Assembly: GCA_035626595.1 (NCBI GenBank)
Contig: DASPNJ010000080.1
Coordinates: 1-64,000 of the forward strand
Reading direction: 5' to 3'
Origin: JAQGMV01 sp035626595
GTDB lineage: Bacteria; Pseudomonadota; Gammaproteobacteria; Burkholderiales; SG8-41
Length of the DNA: 64,000 nt
The position numbers and the translations under genes are program-made. Positions 16,895-24,631 of the stretch are shown one piece after another. Each line of letters opens with the position of its first letter. The stretch's first letter is position 1. The notes below the pieces were generated by a model, which saw only the letters and a program-made list of their open reading frames with translations, was not told the origin of the DNA and did no database searches.

Positions 16895-19048
16895 ATGACC
16901 ACTCAGAGGAACATCGATCTCATCACGCTCGAAGTGGTGCTCGAGTATTTCATCTCGACGGTGCGCGAGATGGGCAAGACGATCATCCGCACGGCGTATT
17001 CGTCCATCATCTTCGAGGGTCACGATTTTTCCTGCGCCATATTGAATGGCGACGGCGAGCTCGTGGCGCAATCCGAAGGCAGCCCCGCGCATCTGATTCC
17101 GCTTCCGGCGCAGGTGAAGGAGGCGCTGGCGCATTTCAAGGGCGAGCTCTTGCCGGGCGACGTGGTGCTCGTGAACGACACCTACTCGTCGGGCACGCAC
17201 CAGAACGATGTGGCGATGATCGTCCCGTATTTCGCGGAGGGGCGGCGCATCGCGATCGTGGTGGTGCGCGCGCATTGGGGCGACGTCGGCGGCATGACGC
17301 CGGGGAGCATCTCGGGCGCCGCGACGGAGATCTTTCAGGAAGGTCTGCGCATTCCCTTTCTGAAGATCTACACGGGCGGCCAGCGCGTGGCCGGCGTGCT
17401 CGAGTTGATTCTCGCCAACTGTCGCGTGCCCGACGAGCGCGAAGGCGATTTCTACGCGATGCTCGCGTGCTGCCACACGGCGCTCGACCGCCTGGAAACG
17501 CTGATCCAGCGCTTCGGCGCCGCGGAGATCGAAGCGATCATGGCCGAGCACCTCGACCGCGGCGAGCGGCGCATGCGGCAGGCGATCGCCCAGCTCACGC
17601 CGGGCCGCTACTACTACGAGGATTACTTCGACAGCGACAACGCCGGCGGCCCGCCGATTCCGCTGCGCGTCGCGATCACCGTCACCGGCGATTCGCTGAC
17701 CGCCGACTTCGAGGGCTCGGCCAAGCAGACGAAGGGCCCCGTGAACTGCAGCAAGGCCGTCACGGCGATGGGCACGTTCGTCGCGCTGAAGGCGCTGCTC
17801 GATCCGCTGGGTCCGATCAACAACGGCGCGTTCCGGCCGATCCGGATCGAAGCGCCGCAGGGCAGCATCGTCAACGCGGCGTACCCCGCCGCGATGGGCG
17901 GTTTCTCGGAGGTGCGGCGGCGCGTCGAGTCCGTTGTGATGGGCGCGTTCGCGCTCGCTGCGCCGAAGTTCATCGCGGGCGATATCAAAGGCGCGACCAA
18001 TCACACCTACATCACGAGCCTGCATCCCAAGCTCGGCCGACACACGATCTTCTACGAGTACCCGTCGGGCGGCACCGGCGGCTTTCTCGAGCACGACGGC
18101 AGTCATACGATCCGCGCCTACGACGAGGGCGATTTCACGTCGATCCAGCCGGCCGAGGCGGTCGAGCTCGAGCACGCGCTGCTGGTGCAGAGCTGTGCGC
18201 TGCGCGTCGATTCGTGCGGGGACGGCAGGCATCGCGGCGGGCTCGGCTTGCGGCGCGAGATTCGCGTCATGGGCGAGGAGGGCACGTTCTCGGAGCTGTC
18301 CGATCGCAACGTGCTGCCGCCGTTCGGCGTGTGCGGCGGCCATGCGTCCGCCGCCAACCGGTTCACGGTCGTGCGCGGCGGCAAGGTCATCGAGCCCTCT
18401 TCGACGCCCGGCAAGGTGTCCGGGTTCAAGCTGGGCCGCGACGACGTGGTCGTGATCGAAAGCGCCGGCGGCGGCGGCTATGGCTCGCCGCTGGAGCGCT
18501 CCGTGAAGGCGATCGAAGAAGATGTGCGGCAGGGCTATGTCACGCGCGAGCGCGCGATGGCGATCTACGGTGCGGTGTTCGACGGCGAGCGCATCGATGC
18601 CGAAGCGACGCAGAAGCGCCGCGCGGCGCTGAAGCAGGGGCTGCACCGGTTCCGCGTCGCCGCGAGTGACACCGACGATTTCATCGACGGGCGGCGCATC
18701 TGTCGTATCTCGGGCGCCGACGCCGAGCGGCTCGGGGTCGAGGAGGGCGCGCTCATCGAGCTCGTGAATCCGAACGGCGCACCGCTGCGTGCGTGGGTCT
18801 CGCGCACGAACGACGCAACATCGGGAGAGCTGCGCATCGGGCCACTCGGGCGCACCGTGCTGTCGATCGAGCCCGGCGGCGTGATCGAGCTGCGCGCGCT
18901 CGATGCAGCCAAGCCCCCGTTCACGCGCGCGTCTGACGCAGTCATCGCGAGGAGCGCAAGCGACGTGGCGATCCCGTGGCGCACGGTGCCGCACGCAGCG
19001 GACGCTCCGGGATTGCTTCGTCGCACCGCTCCTCGCAATGACGGCTAA
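16895..19048 (+). CDS. hyuB: Hydantoinase/oxoprolinase B subunit (HyuB) with extra C-terminal domain
   Basis: This 717-residue partner of the preceding subunit has the family core from residue 1 to about 580 (EFISTVREMGKTIIRTAYSS, VLVNDTYSSGTHQNDVAMI, GAGGGGYGSPLERS-type end). Typical HyuB proteins are about 520-590 residues. After the core, residues about 590-680 form a small beta-rich domain (RICRISGADAERLGVEEGALIELVNP-type), reminiscent of a double-psi barrel. The last 36 residues (from VIARSASDVAIPW on) are encoded by an intergenic repeat that supplies the stop codon. The original terminus was probably near codon 680. Confidence 0.9.
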   Translation: MTTQRNIDLITLEVVLEYFISTVREMGKTIIRTAYSSIIFEGHDFSCAILNGDGELVAQSEGSPAHLIPLPAQVKEALAHFKGELLPGDVVLVNDTYSSGTHQNDVAMIVPYFAEGRRIAIVVVRAHWGDVGGMTPGSISGAATEIFQEGLRIPFLKIYTGGQRVAGVLELILANCRVPDEREGDFYAMLACCHTALDRLETLIQRFGAAEIEAIMAEHLDRGERRMRQAIAQLTPGRYYYEDYFDSDNAGGPPIPLRVAITVTGDSLTADFEGSAKQTKGPVNCSKAVTAMGTFVALKALLDPLGPINNGAFRPIRIEAPQGSIVNAAYPAAMGGFSEVRRRVESVVMGAFALAAPKFIAGDIKGATNHTYITSLHPKLGRHTIFYEYPSGGTGGFLEHDGSHTIRAYDEGDFTSIQPAEAVELEHALLVQSCALRVDSCGDGRHRGGLGLRREIRVMGEEGTFSELSDRNVLPPFGVCGGHASAANRFTVVRGGKVIEPSSTPGKVSGFKLGRDDVVVIESAGGGGYGSPLERSVKAIEEDVRQGYVTRERAMAIYGAVFDGERIDAEATQKRRAALKQGLHRFRVAASDTDDFIDGRRICRISGADAERLGVEEGALIELVNPNGAPLRAWVSRTNDATSGELRIGPLGRTVLSIEPGGVIELRALDAAKPPFTRASDAVIARSASDVAIPWRTVPHAADAPGLLRRTAPRNDG

Positions 19049-19098
19049 AGCTCGCGCGCCTCGCAATGACCGCTAAAGCTCGCGCTCCTCGTAATGAC
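18941..19098. repeat. GC-rich REP-type repeat A, copy 1 with 3' partial duplications
   Basis: The element runs from GTCATCGCGAGGAGCG (18941) to CGCTCCTCGCAATGAC (19042). Its ends form an inverted repeat around a body shared with the copies at 22089-22319. After it, a 27-28-nt end fragment (GCTAAAGCTCGCG...AATGAC) is present twice in tandem to 19098. The first part lies inside the hydantoinase B reading frame. Confidence 0.8.
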
Positions 19099-19107
19099 AT
19101 GATGGCG

Positions 19108-19142
19108 TTGACACCGCGGGCTCCATAGGACACAGTGTGTCC
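19108..19142 (+). promoter_or_regulatory. Promoter/operator shared with 23001-23035
   Basis: TTGACACCG (19108) is followed 20 nt from its start by the perfect 15-bp palindrome GGACACAGTGTGTCC (19128-19142), which ends 2 nt before the ATG at 19145. The same arrangement, 26 of 35 bases identical, lies between the XRE-cupin regulator and the cyclase. This is likely the operator of that regulator, overlapping the expected -10 region. Confidence 0.65.
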
Positions 19143-19144
19143 GC

Positions 19145-20140
19145 ATGAAATTCGGCCTGCGGATACCCAGTTTTGCCATGGGCGCGGAGACCGCGACCAT
19201 CGCCGAGATGGGCGCCTACCTGCGCCGCGCCGAAGAGCTCGGATACGACTCCGCGACCTGCATCGATCACGTGCTCACCGTGCCGCCGTATACATCGGGC
19301 ACGTGGCTCGAGCCGATGGTGCTGCTGGGCGCGCTCGCGGCGGTCACGCGCCGCATCAAGCTGGGCCCGATGGGCATCACGCTGCCGCTGCGCAATCCCG
19401 TGTATTACGCCAAGGAATGGGCGACGCTCGACGTGCTGAGCGGCGGCCGCGCGATCTTCGGTGTGGGCGTCGGCTGGCACGAGAAGGAATTCGCGGTGAT
19501 GAACGTGCCCTACAGGGAGCGCGGCCGCCGCATGAACGAGATGCTCGAAGCGGTGCTCGCGCTCTGGTCGGGCGACGACGTGACGTATCGCGGCGAGTAC
19601 TACCGGTTCGAGAACGTGCGCATCGACCCGAAGCCGGTGCAGCGCCCGCATCCGCCGATCTGGATTCCGGGCGGTACCTCACCCCTGGATAAAGCCTACG
19701 GACAGAAGCTGCCCGACTTCACGCCGGTGCTGCGCCGCATTGCGAAGTACGCGTCGGTGTGGGTGCCGCATTCACCGGCCACGCCCGAGATGGTCCGCGG
19801 TGACTGGGCGCGTCTCCAGGAGATGGTGAAAGAGTTCGGGCGTAAGCCGGGCGATATCGAGAAGGCGTACTGCAACTTCGTGTACGTGCTGAAGAAAGGC
19901 GAAAAGCCGGAAGCGGCGATTCCGAAAATCTCGAAGTTCTCGGGGAAAGACCTCGAGTTCTGGCAGACGCACTATCTCGTCGGCGAGCCCGAGCAGGTCG
20001 CGCAGCGCGTCTGCGAGAAGGTGCAGGCGATGGGCGGCGTCGGCCACATCATTTTCAATCCGATCGACTGGTCGCCCGAGCAGCTCGAGCTGCTCTCGAA
20101 CGAGGTGCGGCCTCACATTCTGAAGGTGCTTGCGAAATGA
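19145..20140 (+). CDS. LLM-class (luciferase-like) flavin-dependent oxidoreductase
   Basis: This 331-residue protein is of the bacterial luciferase/F420-dependent oxidoreductase superfamily. It has a TIM-barrel start MKFGLRIPSF, the LGYDSATCIDHV strand and the signature GRAIFGVGVGWHEKEFAVMN. It is expected to use FMN (reduced by a partner) or F420 for monooxygenation or hydride transfer; which one cannot be told. It is first in an operon with a quinone oxidoreductase (4-nt ATGA overlap) and a receptor. The operator palindrome ends 2 nt before its ATG, so repressor binding would block initiation. Confidence 0.88.
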   Translation: MKFGLRIPSFAMGAETATIAEMGAYLRRAEELGYDSATCIDHVLTVPPYTSGTWLEPMVLLGALAAVTRRIKLGPMGITLPLRNPVYYAKEWATLDVLSGGRAIFGVGVGWHEKEFAVMNVPYRERGRRMNEMLEAVLALWSGDDVTYRGEYYRFENVRIDPKPVQRPHPPIWIPGGTSPLDKAYGQKLPDFTPVLRRIAKYASVWVPHSPATPEMVRGDWARLQEMVKEFGRKPGDIEKAYCNFVYVLKKGEKPEAAIPKISKFSGKDLEFWQTHYLVGEPEQVAQRVCEKVQAMGGVGHIIFNPIDWSPEQLELLSNEVRPHILKVLAK

Positions 20141-21129
20141 AAGCAGTCCGTTACCACGAGACCGGCGAAGCCGATGTGCTGCGCTGGGAAGATGCGCCGG
20201 ATCCGGCTGTCGGTCCCGGCGACGTGCTGATCAAGGTCGAAGCTGCCGGTGTGAATTACGCGGACGTGATGCGGCGCTCCGGGCGCTATCACTTCAAGAC
20301 CGACTTCCCCGCGCTGCTCGGCACCGAGGCCGCCGGGACGGTGGTGCGCACCGGCAGCGACGTGAAGGAATTTCGCGAAGGCGACCGCGTGTTCTGCCGC
20401 ACGACAGCCGCGGGCTGTCAGGCGGAGCTCGTCGCCGCGCCGGTCGCGGAAGTGCTGCGCATGCCGCCGTCGGTCTCGTTCGTGGATGCAGCCTCGATTC
20501 CCGTGATCTTCCTGACGGCGTATCACATGCTGAAGACGCTCGCGCCGCTGCATTCGGGCGAAACCGTGCTGATCCATGCAGCCGCGTCGGGCGTGGGCAC
20601 GGCCGCGGTGCAGCTCGCGAAAGTGTGGGGCGCGAGAGTCATCGCGACCGCGTCGACGGACGAGAAGCTCGACCTCGTGCGGCGTCTCGGCGCCCATCAC
20701 ACCATCGATTACACGAAGCACGATTTCGTCGCGGAGGCGCTGCGGCTCACGGAGGGCGTCGGTGCCGAGCGCGTGCTCGAATGCGTCGGCGGCGACGTGC
20801 TGCTGAAGAGCTTCACGGCGATCGCGCCGGGCGGACGTCTCATGATTTACGGCCGCGCGAGCGGCAATCTGCCGCCGCTGCCCCCGGAGCAGATCTTCGC
20901 GAAGAACCTCCAGGTCTACGGCCTCAATATCGGCGGCAAGCCGTGGACGCAGACGATGCACCGCGCGGCGCTCGACGAGATCCTCCAGCTCATGGCGGAA
21001 GCGAAGGTGAAGCCCGTGATCTCACGCACGTTCGGCATGGACGAGGTCGCGGAGGCGCACAACTACCTCAGCAACCGCCAGACGATGGGCAAAGTGATCC
21101 TGCTGCCGCCGGGGAAGGGAAGCCGATGA
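20137..21129 (+). CDS. Zinc-independent quinone oxidoreductase (MDR superfamily)
   Basis: This 330-residue medium-chain dehydrogenase/reductase has the GroES-like N-domain (residues 1-120, LLGTEAAGTVVRTGSDV) and an NADPH Rossmann domain with AAASGVGTAAVQLA. The catalytic-zinc ligands and the structural-zinc Cys cluster of alcohol dehydrogenases are absent, as in QOR/Qor2 proteins. It probably reduces a quinone or enone with NADPH, perhaps the product of the adjacent luciferase-like enzyme. It overlaps both neighbours by ATGA, a sign of translational coupling in a three-gene operon. Confidence 0.9.
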   Translation: MKAVRYHETGEADVLRWEDAPDPAVGPGDVLIKVEAAGVNYADVMRRSGRYHFKTDFPALLGTEAAGTVVRTGSDVKEFREGDRVFCRTTAAGCQAELVAAPVAEVLRMPPSVSFVDAASIPVIFLTAYHMLKTLAPLHSGETVLIHAAASGVGTAAVQLAKVWGARVIATASTDEKLDLVRRLGAHHTIDYTKHDFVAEALRLTEGVGAERVLECVGGDVLLKSFTAIAPGGRLMIYGRASGNLPPLPPEQIFAKNLQVYGLNIGGKPWTQTMHRAALDEILQLMAEAKVKPVISRTFGMDEVAEAHNYLSNRQTMGKVILLPPGKGSR

Positions 21130-22079
21130 ACAAGACGTTGTTGCTGCTGGGCGCGTTCCTGACACTTTCGGCGCAGGCGCAGCAGTACCCGGTGAAGCCG
21201 GTGCGTATGGTGGTGCCGTTTCCGCCGGGCGGGCCGGTCGATGCGGTGACGCGCATCGTCGCGCCCAAGCTGGGCGAAGGCCTGGGGCAGCAGGTCATCG
21301 TCGATAACCGCGCAGGCGCGAGCGGCACGATCGCGACCGGCATGGTGGCCAAAGCGGAGCCCGACGGGTACGTGCTGCTGATCGGAACGACAACGACGAT
21401 CACCGTCTCGCCCAATCTCTATCGCAACCTGCCGTACGATCCGGCGAAAGACCTCCAGCCGATCACGCGTTTCGCGGACGTGCCGAGCGTGCTGGTGGTG
21501 CATCCCTCGATACCCGCGAAATCGGTGCGCGAGCTCGTGAAAATCGCCAAAGCCCAGCCCGGCAAGCTGAGCTACGGCTCGGCGGGACCGGGGACCTCAC
21601 AGCACCTCGCGGTGGAGCTCTTCAAGCAGATGGCGGGCGTGGATATCCTGCACGTCCCTTACAAGGGCGGCGCGCCGGCCATGACCGACCTGCTCGGCGG
21701 ACAGATCGTTATGACGATCGAGCCGCTCAACACGGCGCTGCCGCAGTTACGCGCCGGCAAGCTGCGCGGCATCGCCGTGACGACGTCGAAGCGCATCACT
21801 TCGTTGCCTGACCTGCCGCCGGTTTCCGAAACGCTGCCCGGCTACGAGGCGACGCTCTGGATCTCGTTGCTCGCGCCGGCGGGCGTGCGGCCGCAGATCG
21901 TGGGCACGCTGCACAACGCCGCAGTCGCCGCGCTGAAAGCGAGCGAGGTGCGCGAGCGGCTGGCCGCGCAGGGTGCTTCACCGATCGGCGACAGCGTGCA
22001 GGATTTCGCCGAGACGATCCGGCGCGACACGCAGAAATGGTCGGCCCTCGTGAAGAAGATGGGCCTCAAGCTGGATTAA
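21126..22079 (+). CDS. TTT (Bug) family periplasmic solute receptor
   Basis: This is 317 residues from the ATG at 21126, which overlaps the preceding stop and has GGGGAAGGGAAG just upstream; the frame is open much further upstream, but only in the shadow of the oxidoreductase gene. The short signal peptide (about 18 residues, SAQAQ) precedes QYPVKPVRMVVPFPPGGPVD. The hallmarks DNRAGASGTIATG, PDGYVLLIG and HVPYKGGAPA are present. It is the third gene of the operon controlled by the 19128-19142 palindrome. Repeat family A copies follow directly downstream. Confidence 0.95.
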   Translation: MNKTLLLLGAFLTLSAQAQQYPVKPVRMVVPFPPGGPVDAVTRIVAPKLGEGLGQQVIVDNRAGASGTIATGMVAKAEPDGYVLLIGTTTTITVSPNLYRNLPYDPAKDLQPITRFADVPSVLVVHPSIPAKSVRELVKIAKAQPGKLSYGSAGPGTSQHLAVELFKQMAGVDILHVPYKGGAPAMTDLLGGQIVMTIEPLNTALPQLRAGKLRGIAVTTSKRITSLPDLPPVSETLPGYEATLWISLLAPAGVRPQIVGTLHNAAVAALKASEVRERLAAQGASPIGDSVQDFAETIRRDTQKWSALVKKMGLKLD

Positions 22080-22088
22080 TGAGAGAAA

Positions 22089-22319
22089 GTCATCGCGAGC
22101 GTCTGAAACGTCGGCCATCGGAGGAGCGATAGCGACGTGGCGATCGCGTGGCGCACGCAGCGGACGCTCCGGGATTGCTTCGCCGCGCGATTGGCGCTCC
22201 TCGCAATGACACCAACGATATGTCATCGCGAGGAGCGATAGCGACGCGGCGATCGCGTGGCGCACGCAGCGGACGCTCCGGGATTGCTTCGTCGCGCGAT
22301 TGGCGCTCCTCGCAATGAC
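22089..22319. repeat. GC-rich REP-type repeat A, copies 2 and 3
   Basis: Two direct copies lie side by side, 22089-22210 and 22222-22319, each from GTCATCGCGAG to CTCGCAATGAC with the body GGCGATCGCGTGGCGCACGC. The first has an extra segment (about 25 nt, GTCTGAAACG...) near its left end. They fill the space between the convergent receptor and XRE-cupin genes and may act as a bidirectional transcript end. Confidence 0.8.
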
Positions 22320-22332
22320 CTCTCGCGCTCAC

Positions 22333-22989
22333 TCAAAGCTTCTTTCGCGTTGAGTCTTTCTTTTTCGCGCGGCCGGAGGTCTTCGGCAGCGTCAGCGCTG
22401 CGGCCTTGCTGCTCGTGACGATGACCAGTGCTTCGGCCTGCGTCTTACCGAGTGACGTCGAACGATGCGGGAGGTGCGCGTCGAATACCGCGCAATCGCC
22501 CGGTTCCAGTGTGACGACATGGTTGGGCAGCGAGAGCTGGAGCTTTCCGCTCAGCACGAAGATCATCTCTTCGCCGCCGTGCTCGAACGTGTCGGGCGCC
22601 GGCGCGCCCTCGAACGGGGGCTGCATCACGAATGCCTCGAACAGTCCGTGCGTCACGCCGGGCGCGATCGCTTCGTACCGGTAGCCGGCGCTCTGCCCGG
22701 CGTGGCGGTTGAAAGGCTTGCGCTGGTGCTTGCGCACGATTGCGAAATCGTTCGAATTGCCGCCGATGCCGAAAAGATCGCCGACGGCGACGTCGAAGCC
22801 TTCCGCGAGCTTGATCGCGGTCGAGATCGACGGCACGGAGCGGCCGCGCTCGACTTTGGACAGATACGACTTGGTGAGCCCCGTGCGTTCCGCGAGCGCC
22901 TCCAGCGTGAGGCCTTTCAGCTCGCGCAGGCGCTTCAGGCGCCAGAAGGCGTGCGGCTCGTCGATGGCTGGGCTCGTCTTACGCGGCAC
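22333..22989 (-). CDS. XRE-family regulator with C-terminal cupin sensor domain
   Basis: This 218-residue protein has a lambda-repressor-type helix-turn-helix (residues about 17-72: TLEALAERTGLTKSYLSKVERGRSVPSIS) and a cupin domain (about 118-190: HGGEEMIFVLSGKLQLSLPNHVVTLEPGDCAVFDAHLPH). This matches the PuuR/MerR-unrelated XRE-cupin class that senses small metabolites. The last 20 residues are Lys/Arg-rich. It is divergent from the cyclase gene. The palindrome in the shared intergenic region is repeated before the 19145 operon, so this protein probably controls itself, the cyclase and that operon. Confidence 0.92.
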   Translation of the reverse strand: MPRKTSPAIDEPHAFWRLKRLRELKGLTLEALAERTGLTKSYLSKVERGRSVPSISTAIKLAEGFDVAVGDLFGIGGNSNDFAIVRKHQRKPFNRHAGQSAGYRYEAIAPGVTHGLFEAFVMQPPFEGAPAPDTFEHGGEEMIFVLSGKLQLSLPNHVVTLEPGDCAVFDAHLPHRSTSLGKTQAEALVIVTSSKAAALTLPKTSGRAKKKDSTRKKL

Positions 22990-23000
22990 GGACGTTCAGA

Positions 23001-23035
23001 TTGACACCGGTAGGCTTATAGGACACATTGTGTCA
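23001..23035. promoter_or_regulatory. Promoter/operator shared with 19108-19142
   Basis: TTGACACCG at 23001 is followed at the same 20-nt offset by GGACACATTGTGTC (core GACACA-T-TGTGTC, 23022-23034). It lies 12 nt upstream of the XRE-cupin start (22989, minus) and about 60 nt before the cyclase start (23094, plus), so one site can serve both directions. Confidence 0.65.
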
Positions 23036-23093
23036 TGACGCGTATGCCACGTCGAACCCGGCGCGAACGCGATGCAAATCAGATGGAGATGAC

Positions 23094-23798
23094 ATGAAAA
23101 TCGTGGATCTGAGCATGACCGTAATGAACTGGGACAAGAACTCGTTCGCGCCCGAAGAGACCTACTTCAAGCTGCGGCCGATCGTGAAATGGGAAGACAA
23201 GGGCTTCGTCTCGAACATGGTCGAGATGACGGTGCACGCGGGCACCCACGTCGATTCGCCGCATCACTTCTACCGCGACCTGCCGTGCATCGAGCAGATC
23301 CCGGTCGAGACGTTCGTCGGCGAAGCGGTCGTGGTGGATCTCACGTTCAAGGGTGTCGCCAACGCGCGCATCACGCCGGAGGACCTCGAACGCGCCGAGA
23401 AGGCGCTGAACGCGCAAGGCATCGAGCTCAAGCCGGGCGGCATCATGCTGCTGCGCACGGACTGGCCGCGCTCGCATTCACCGCTCGACCCCTCGTGGTG
23501 GGACGAATCCCCGTGCCTGACGAAAGCGGCGGCGGAGTGGATCGTCGCCAAGCAGCCGCGCGGTGTCGGCTTCGACTTCGCGCAGGAAGAGAAGGGCGGC
23601 GAGCACGAATACGAGCAGGCCGATCAGATCCTGACCGGGAGCATGCGCGTGCATCGCGCGATGCTCTCGAAGATCCAGTTCCAGATCGAGAACCTGATCA
23701 ACCTGCACGAGCTGCCGTCGAAGGTGCAGATCGCCGCGCTGCCCGCGAAATGGCACAGCGAATCCGCACCCGCGCGCGTGATCGGCATTATCCAGTAG
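23094..23798 (+). CDS. Cyclase-family metallohydrolase (kynurenine-formamidase-like)
   Basis: This is 234 residues from the ATG at 23094, with GGAG 5-6 nt upstream; an earlier start at 23028 would overlap the operator. The metal motif of the PF04199 cyclase family, HxGTHxDxPxH, is complete: H48, H52, D54 and H58 in HAGTHVDSPHHF. Members hydrolyse N-formylkynurenine, isatin or related amides. The substrate here is unknown, but its regulator is shared with the luciferase-like/quinone-reductase operon. These may be steps of one pathway in which a ring is oxidised and then opened (inference). Confidence 0.9.
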   Translation: MKIVDLSMTVMNWDKNSFAPEETYFKLRPIVKWEDKGFVSNMVEMTVHAGTHVDSPHHFYRDLPCIEQIPVETFVGEAVVVDLTFKGVANARITPEDLERAEKALNAQGIELKPGGIMLLRTDWPRSHSPLDPSWWDESPCLTKAAAEWIVAKQPRGVGFDFAQEEKGGEHEYEQADQILTGSMRVHRAMLSKIQFQIENLINLHELPSKVQIAALPAKWHSESAPARVIGIIQ

Positions 23799-23821
23799 CG
23801 TTCGCCGCGATCTGGTGGAAC

Positions 23822-23890
23822 GTCACCCCCGCGAAGGCGGGGTCCAGAGCGCAAGAGAGTGTTCTGGGTTCCCGCCTGCGCGCGAACGAC
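23822..23890. repeat. REP-type repeat B (CCCCCGC...GCGGGG), copy 1
   Basis: CGTCACCCCCGCGAAGGCGG...GTCCAGA and a second half TTCTGGGTTCCCGCCTGCGC...GAACGAC form a paired, partly inverted element of about 69 bp. It lies between the convergent cyclase and racemase-like genes. Related copies or halves lie at 25582, 30518 and 56973. Confidence 0.75.
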
Positions 23891-23912
23891 GGATGTGCTG
23901 CCAACTTATGGT

Positions 23913-24572
23913 TCACCACGCCAGCTTGATGCGCCCGATGGCCATCGCCACGGCGGCTTGCGTGGGCTCGACGACCGGAATCCCCAGCGCGTCCTGAAGC
24001 GGCTTGCGATAGGCCGCCATCCCCGCACAGCCGAGGACGACGACGTCGGCGCCGTGCGCGTCGCGCAACTGCTCGCCGGTCGCGCGCATCCGTCCGAAGG
24101 TTTTGTCGGCATCGCCGAGCTCCGTCACGCCGAGGCCCAGCGGCAGCTCGCCGGCGAGCCGATCGGTGACGCCGAGCGCGCCCATGTAGCGGAGGTGCCG
24201 CGGAATCGATTGTCTGAGGATCGCGATGACGCCGAAGCGCTGGCCGAGCGTCAGCGCCGTCAGAATTCCGCACTCAGCGATTCCGAGGACAGGTTTTCTC
24301 GTGATCTCGCGCAGCGAGTGCAATCCGGGATCGCTGAAGCACGCGATCACGAACGCATCGTACTGCGGCTCACGCTCCGCGACGAGGCGCGTGAGCGGCG
24401 CGACGACGCTGTCGACATGCTGCTGCGTTTCGACGCCGGGCGGGCCTTCTTCGAGCGTCACGCATTCGATCGCCGGCCCGCTCGCGAATCGCAACGGCTC
24501 GCACGCTTCGTGCATCGCCGCGGTCACGGCCGCGGTCGAGTTCGGGTTGATGACGAGGATGCGTTCGGTCAT
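23913..24572 (-). CDS. Asp/Glu/hydantoin racemase family protein (HyuE-like)
   Basis: This 219-residue protein starts MTERILVINPNS, as in hydantoin racemases and Asp/Glu racemase-like proteins. Both catalytic Cys of the family are present: C78 in FVIACFSDPGL and C182 in VVLGCAGMAAY. It should therefore be capable of two-base racemisation, unlike the single-Cys protein at 14132. A likely substrate class is a 5-substituted hydantoin or an amino-acid derivative. It follows the receptor at 24632 on the same strand, with a perfect 44-bp hairpin between them. Confidence 0.88.
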   Translation of the reverse strand: MTERILVINPNSTAAVTAAMHEACEPLRFASGPAIECVTLEEGPPGVETQQHVDSVVAPLTRLVAEREPQYDAFVIACFSDPGLHSLREITRKPVLGIAECGILTALTLGQRFGVIAILRQSIPRHLRYMGALGVTDRLAGELPLGLGVTELGDADKTFGRMRATGEQLRDAHGADVVVLGCAGMAAYRKPLQDALGIPVVEPTQAAVAMAIGRIKLAW

Positions 24573-24580
24573 GAATGGTT

Positions 24581-24624
24581 CAATGGGGTCAGACTCGATT
24601 AATCAATCGAGTCTGACCCCATTG
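24581..24624. repeat. Perfect 44-bp hairpin (20-bp arms)
   Basis: The left arm 24581-24600 begins CAATGGGGTCAGACTCGATT, the loop is AATC, and the right arm 24605-24624 is its exact reverse complement. It sits between the receptor stop (24632) and the racemase start (24572) on the transcribed minus strand. The core GGGGTCAGACTCGA resembles REP sequences linked to REP-associated tyrosine transposases; no such gene is in the window. It could attenuate or process the transcript. Confidence 0.85.
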
Positions 24625-24631
24625 GTTTGGG

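Noticed and set aside
16796..19066. 756-codon minus-strand frame opposite hydantoinase B
   Set aside because: The Arg/His/Asp-rich translation is typical of an antisense shadow in GC-rich DNA; the plus strand has the hydantoinase motifs.
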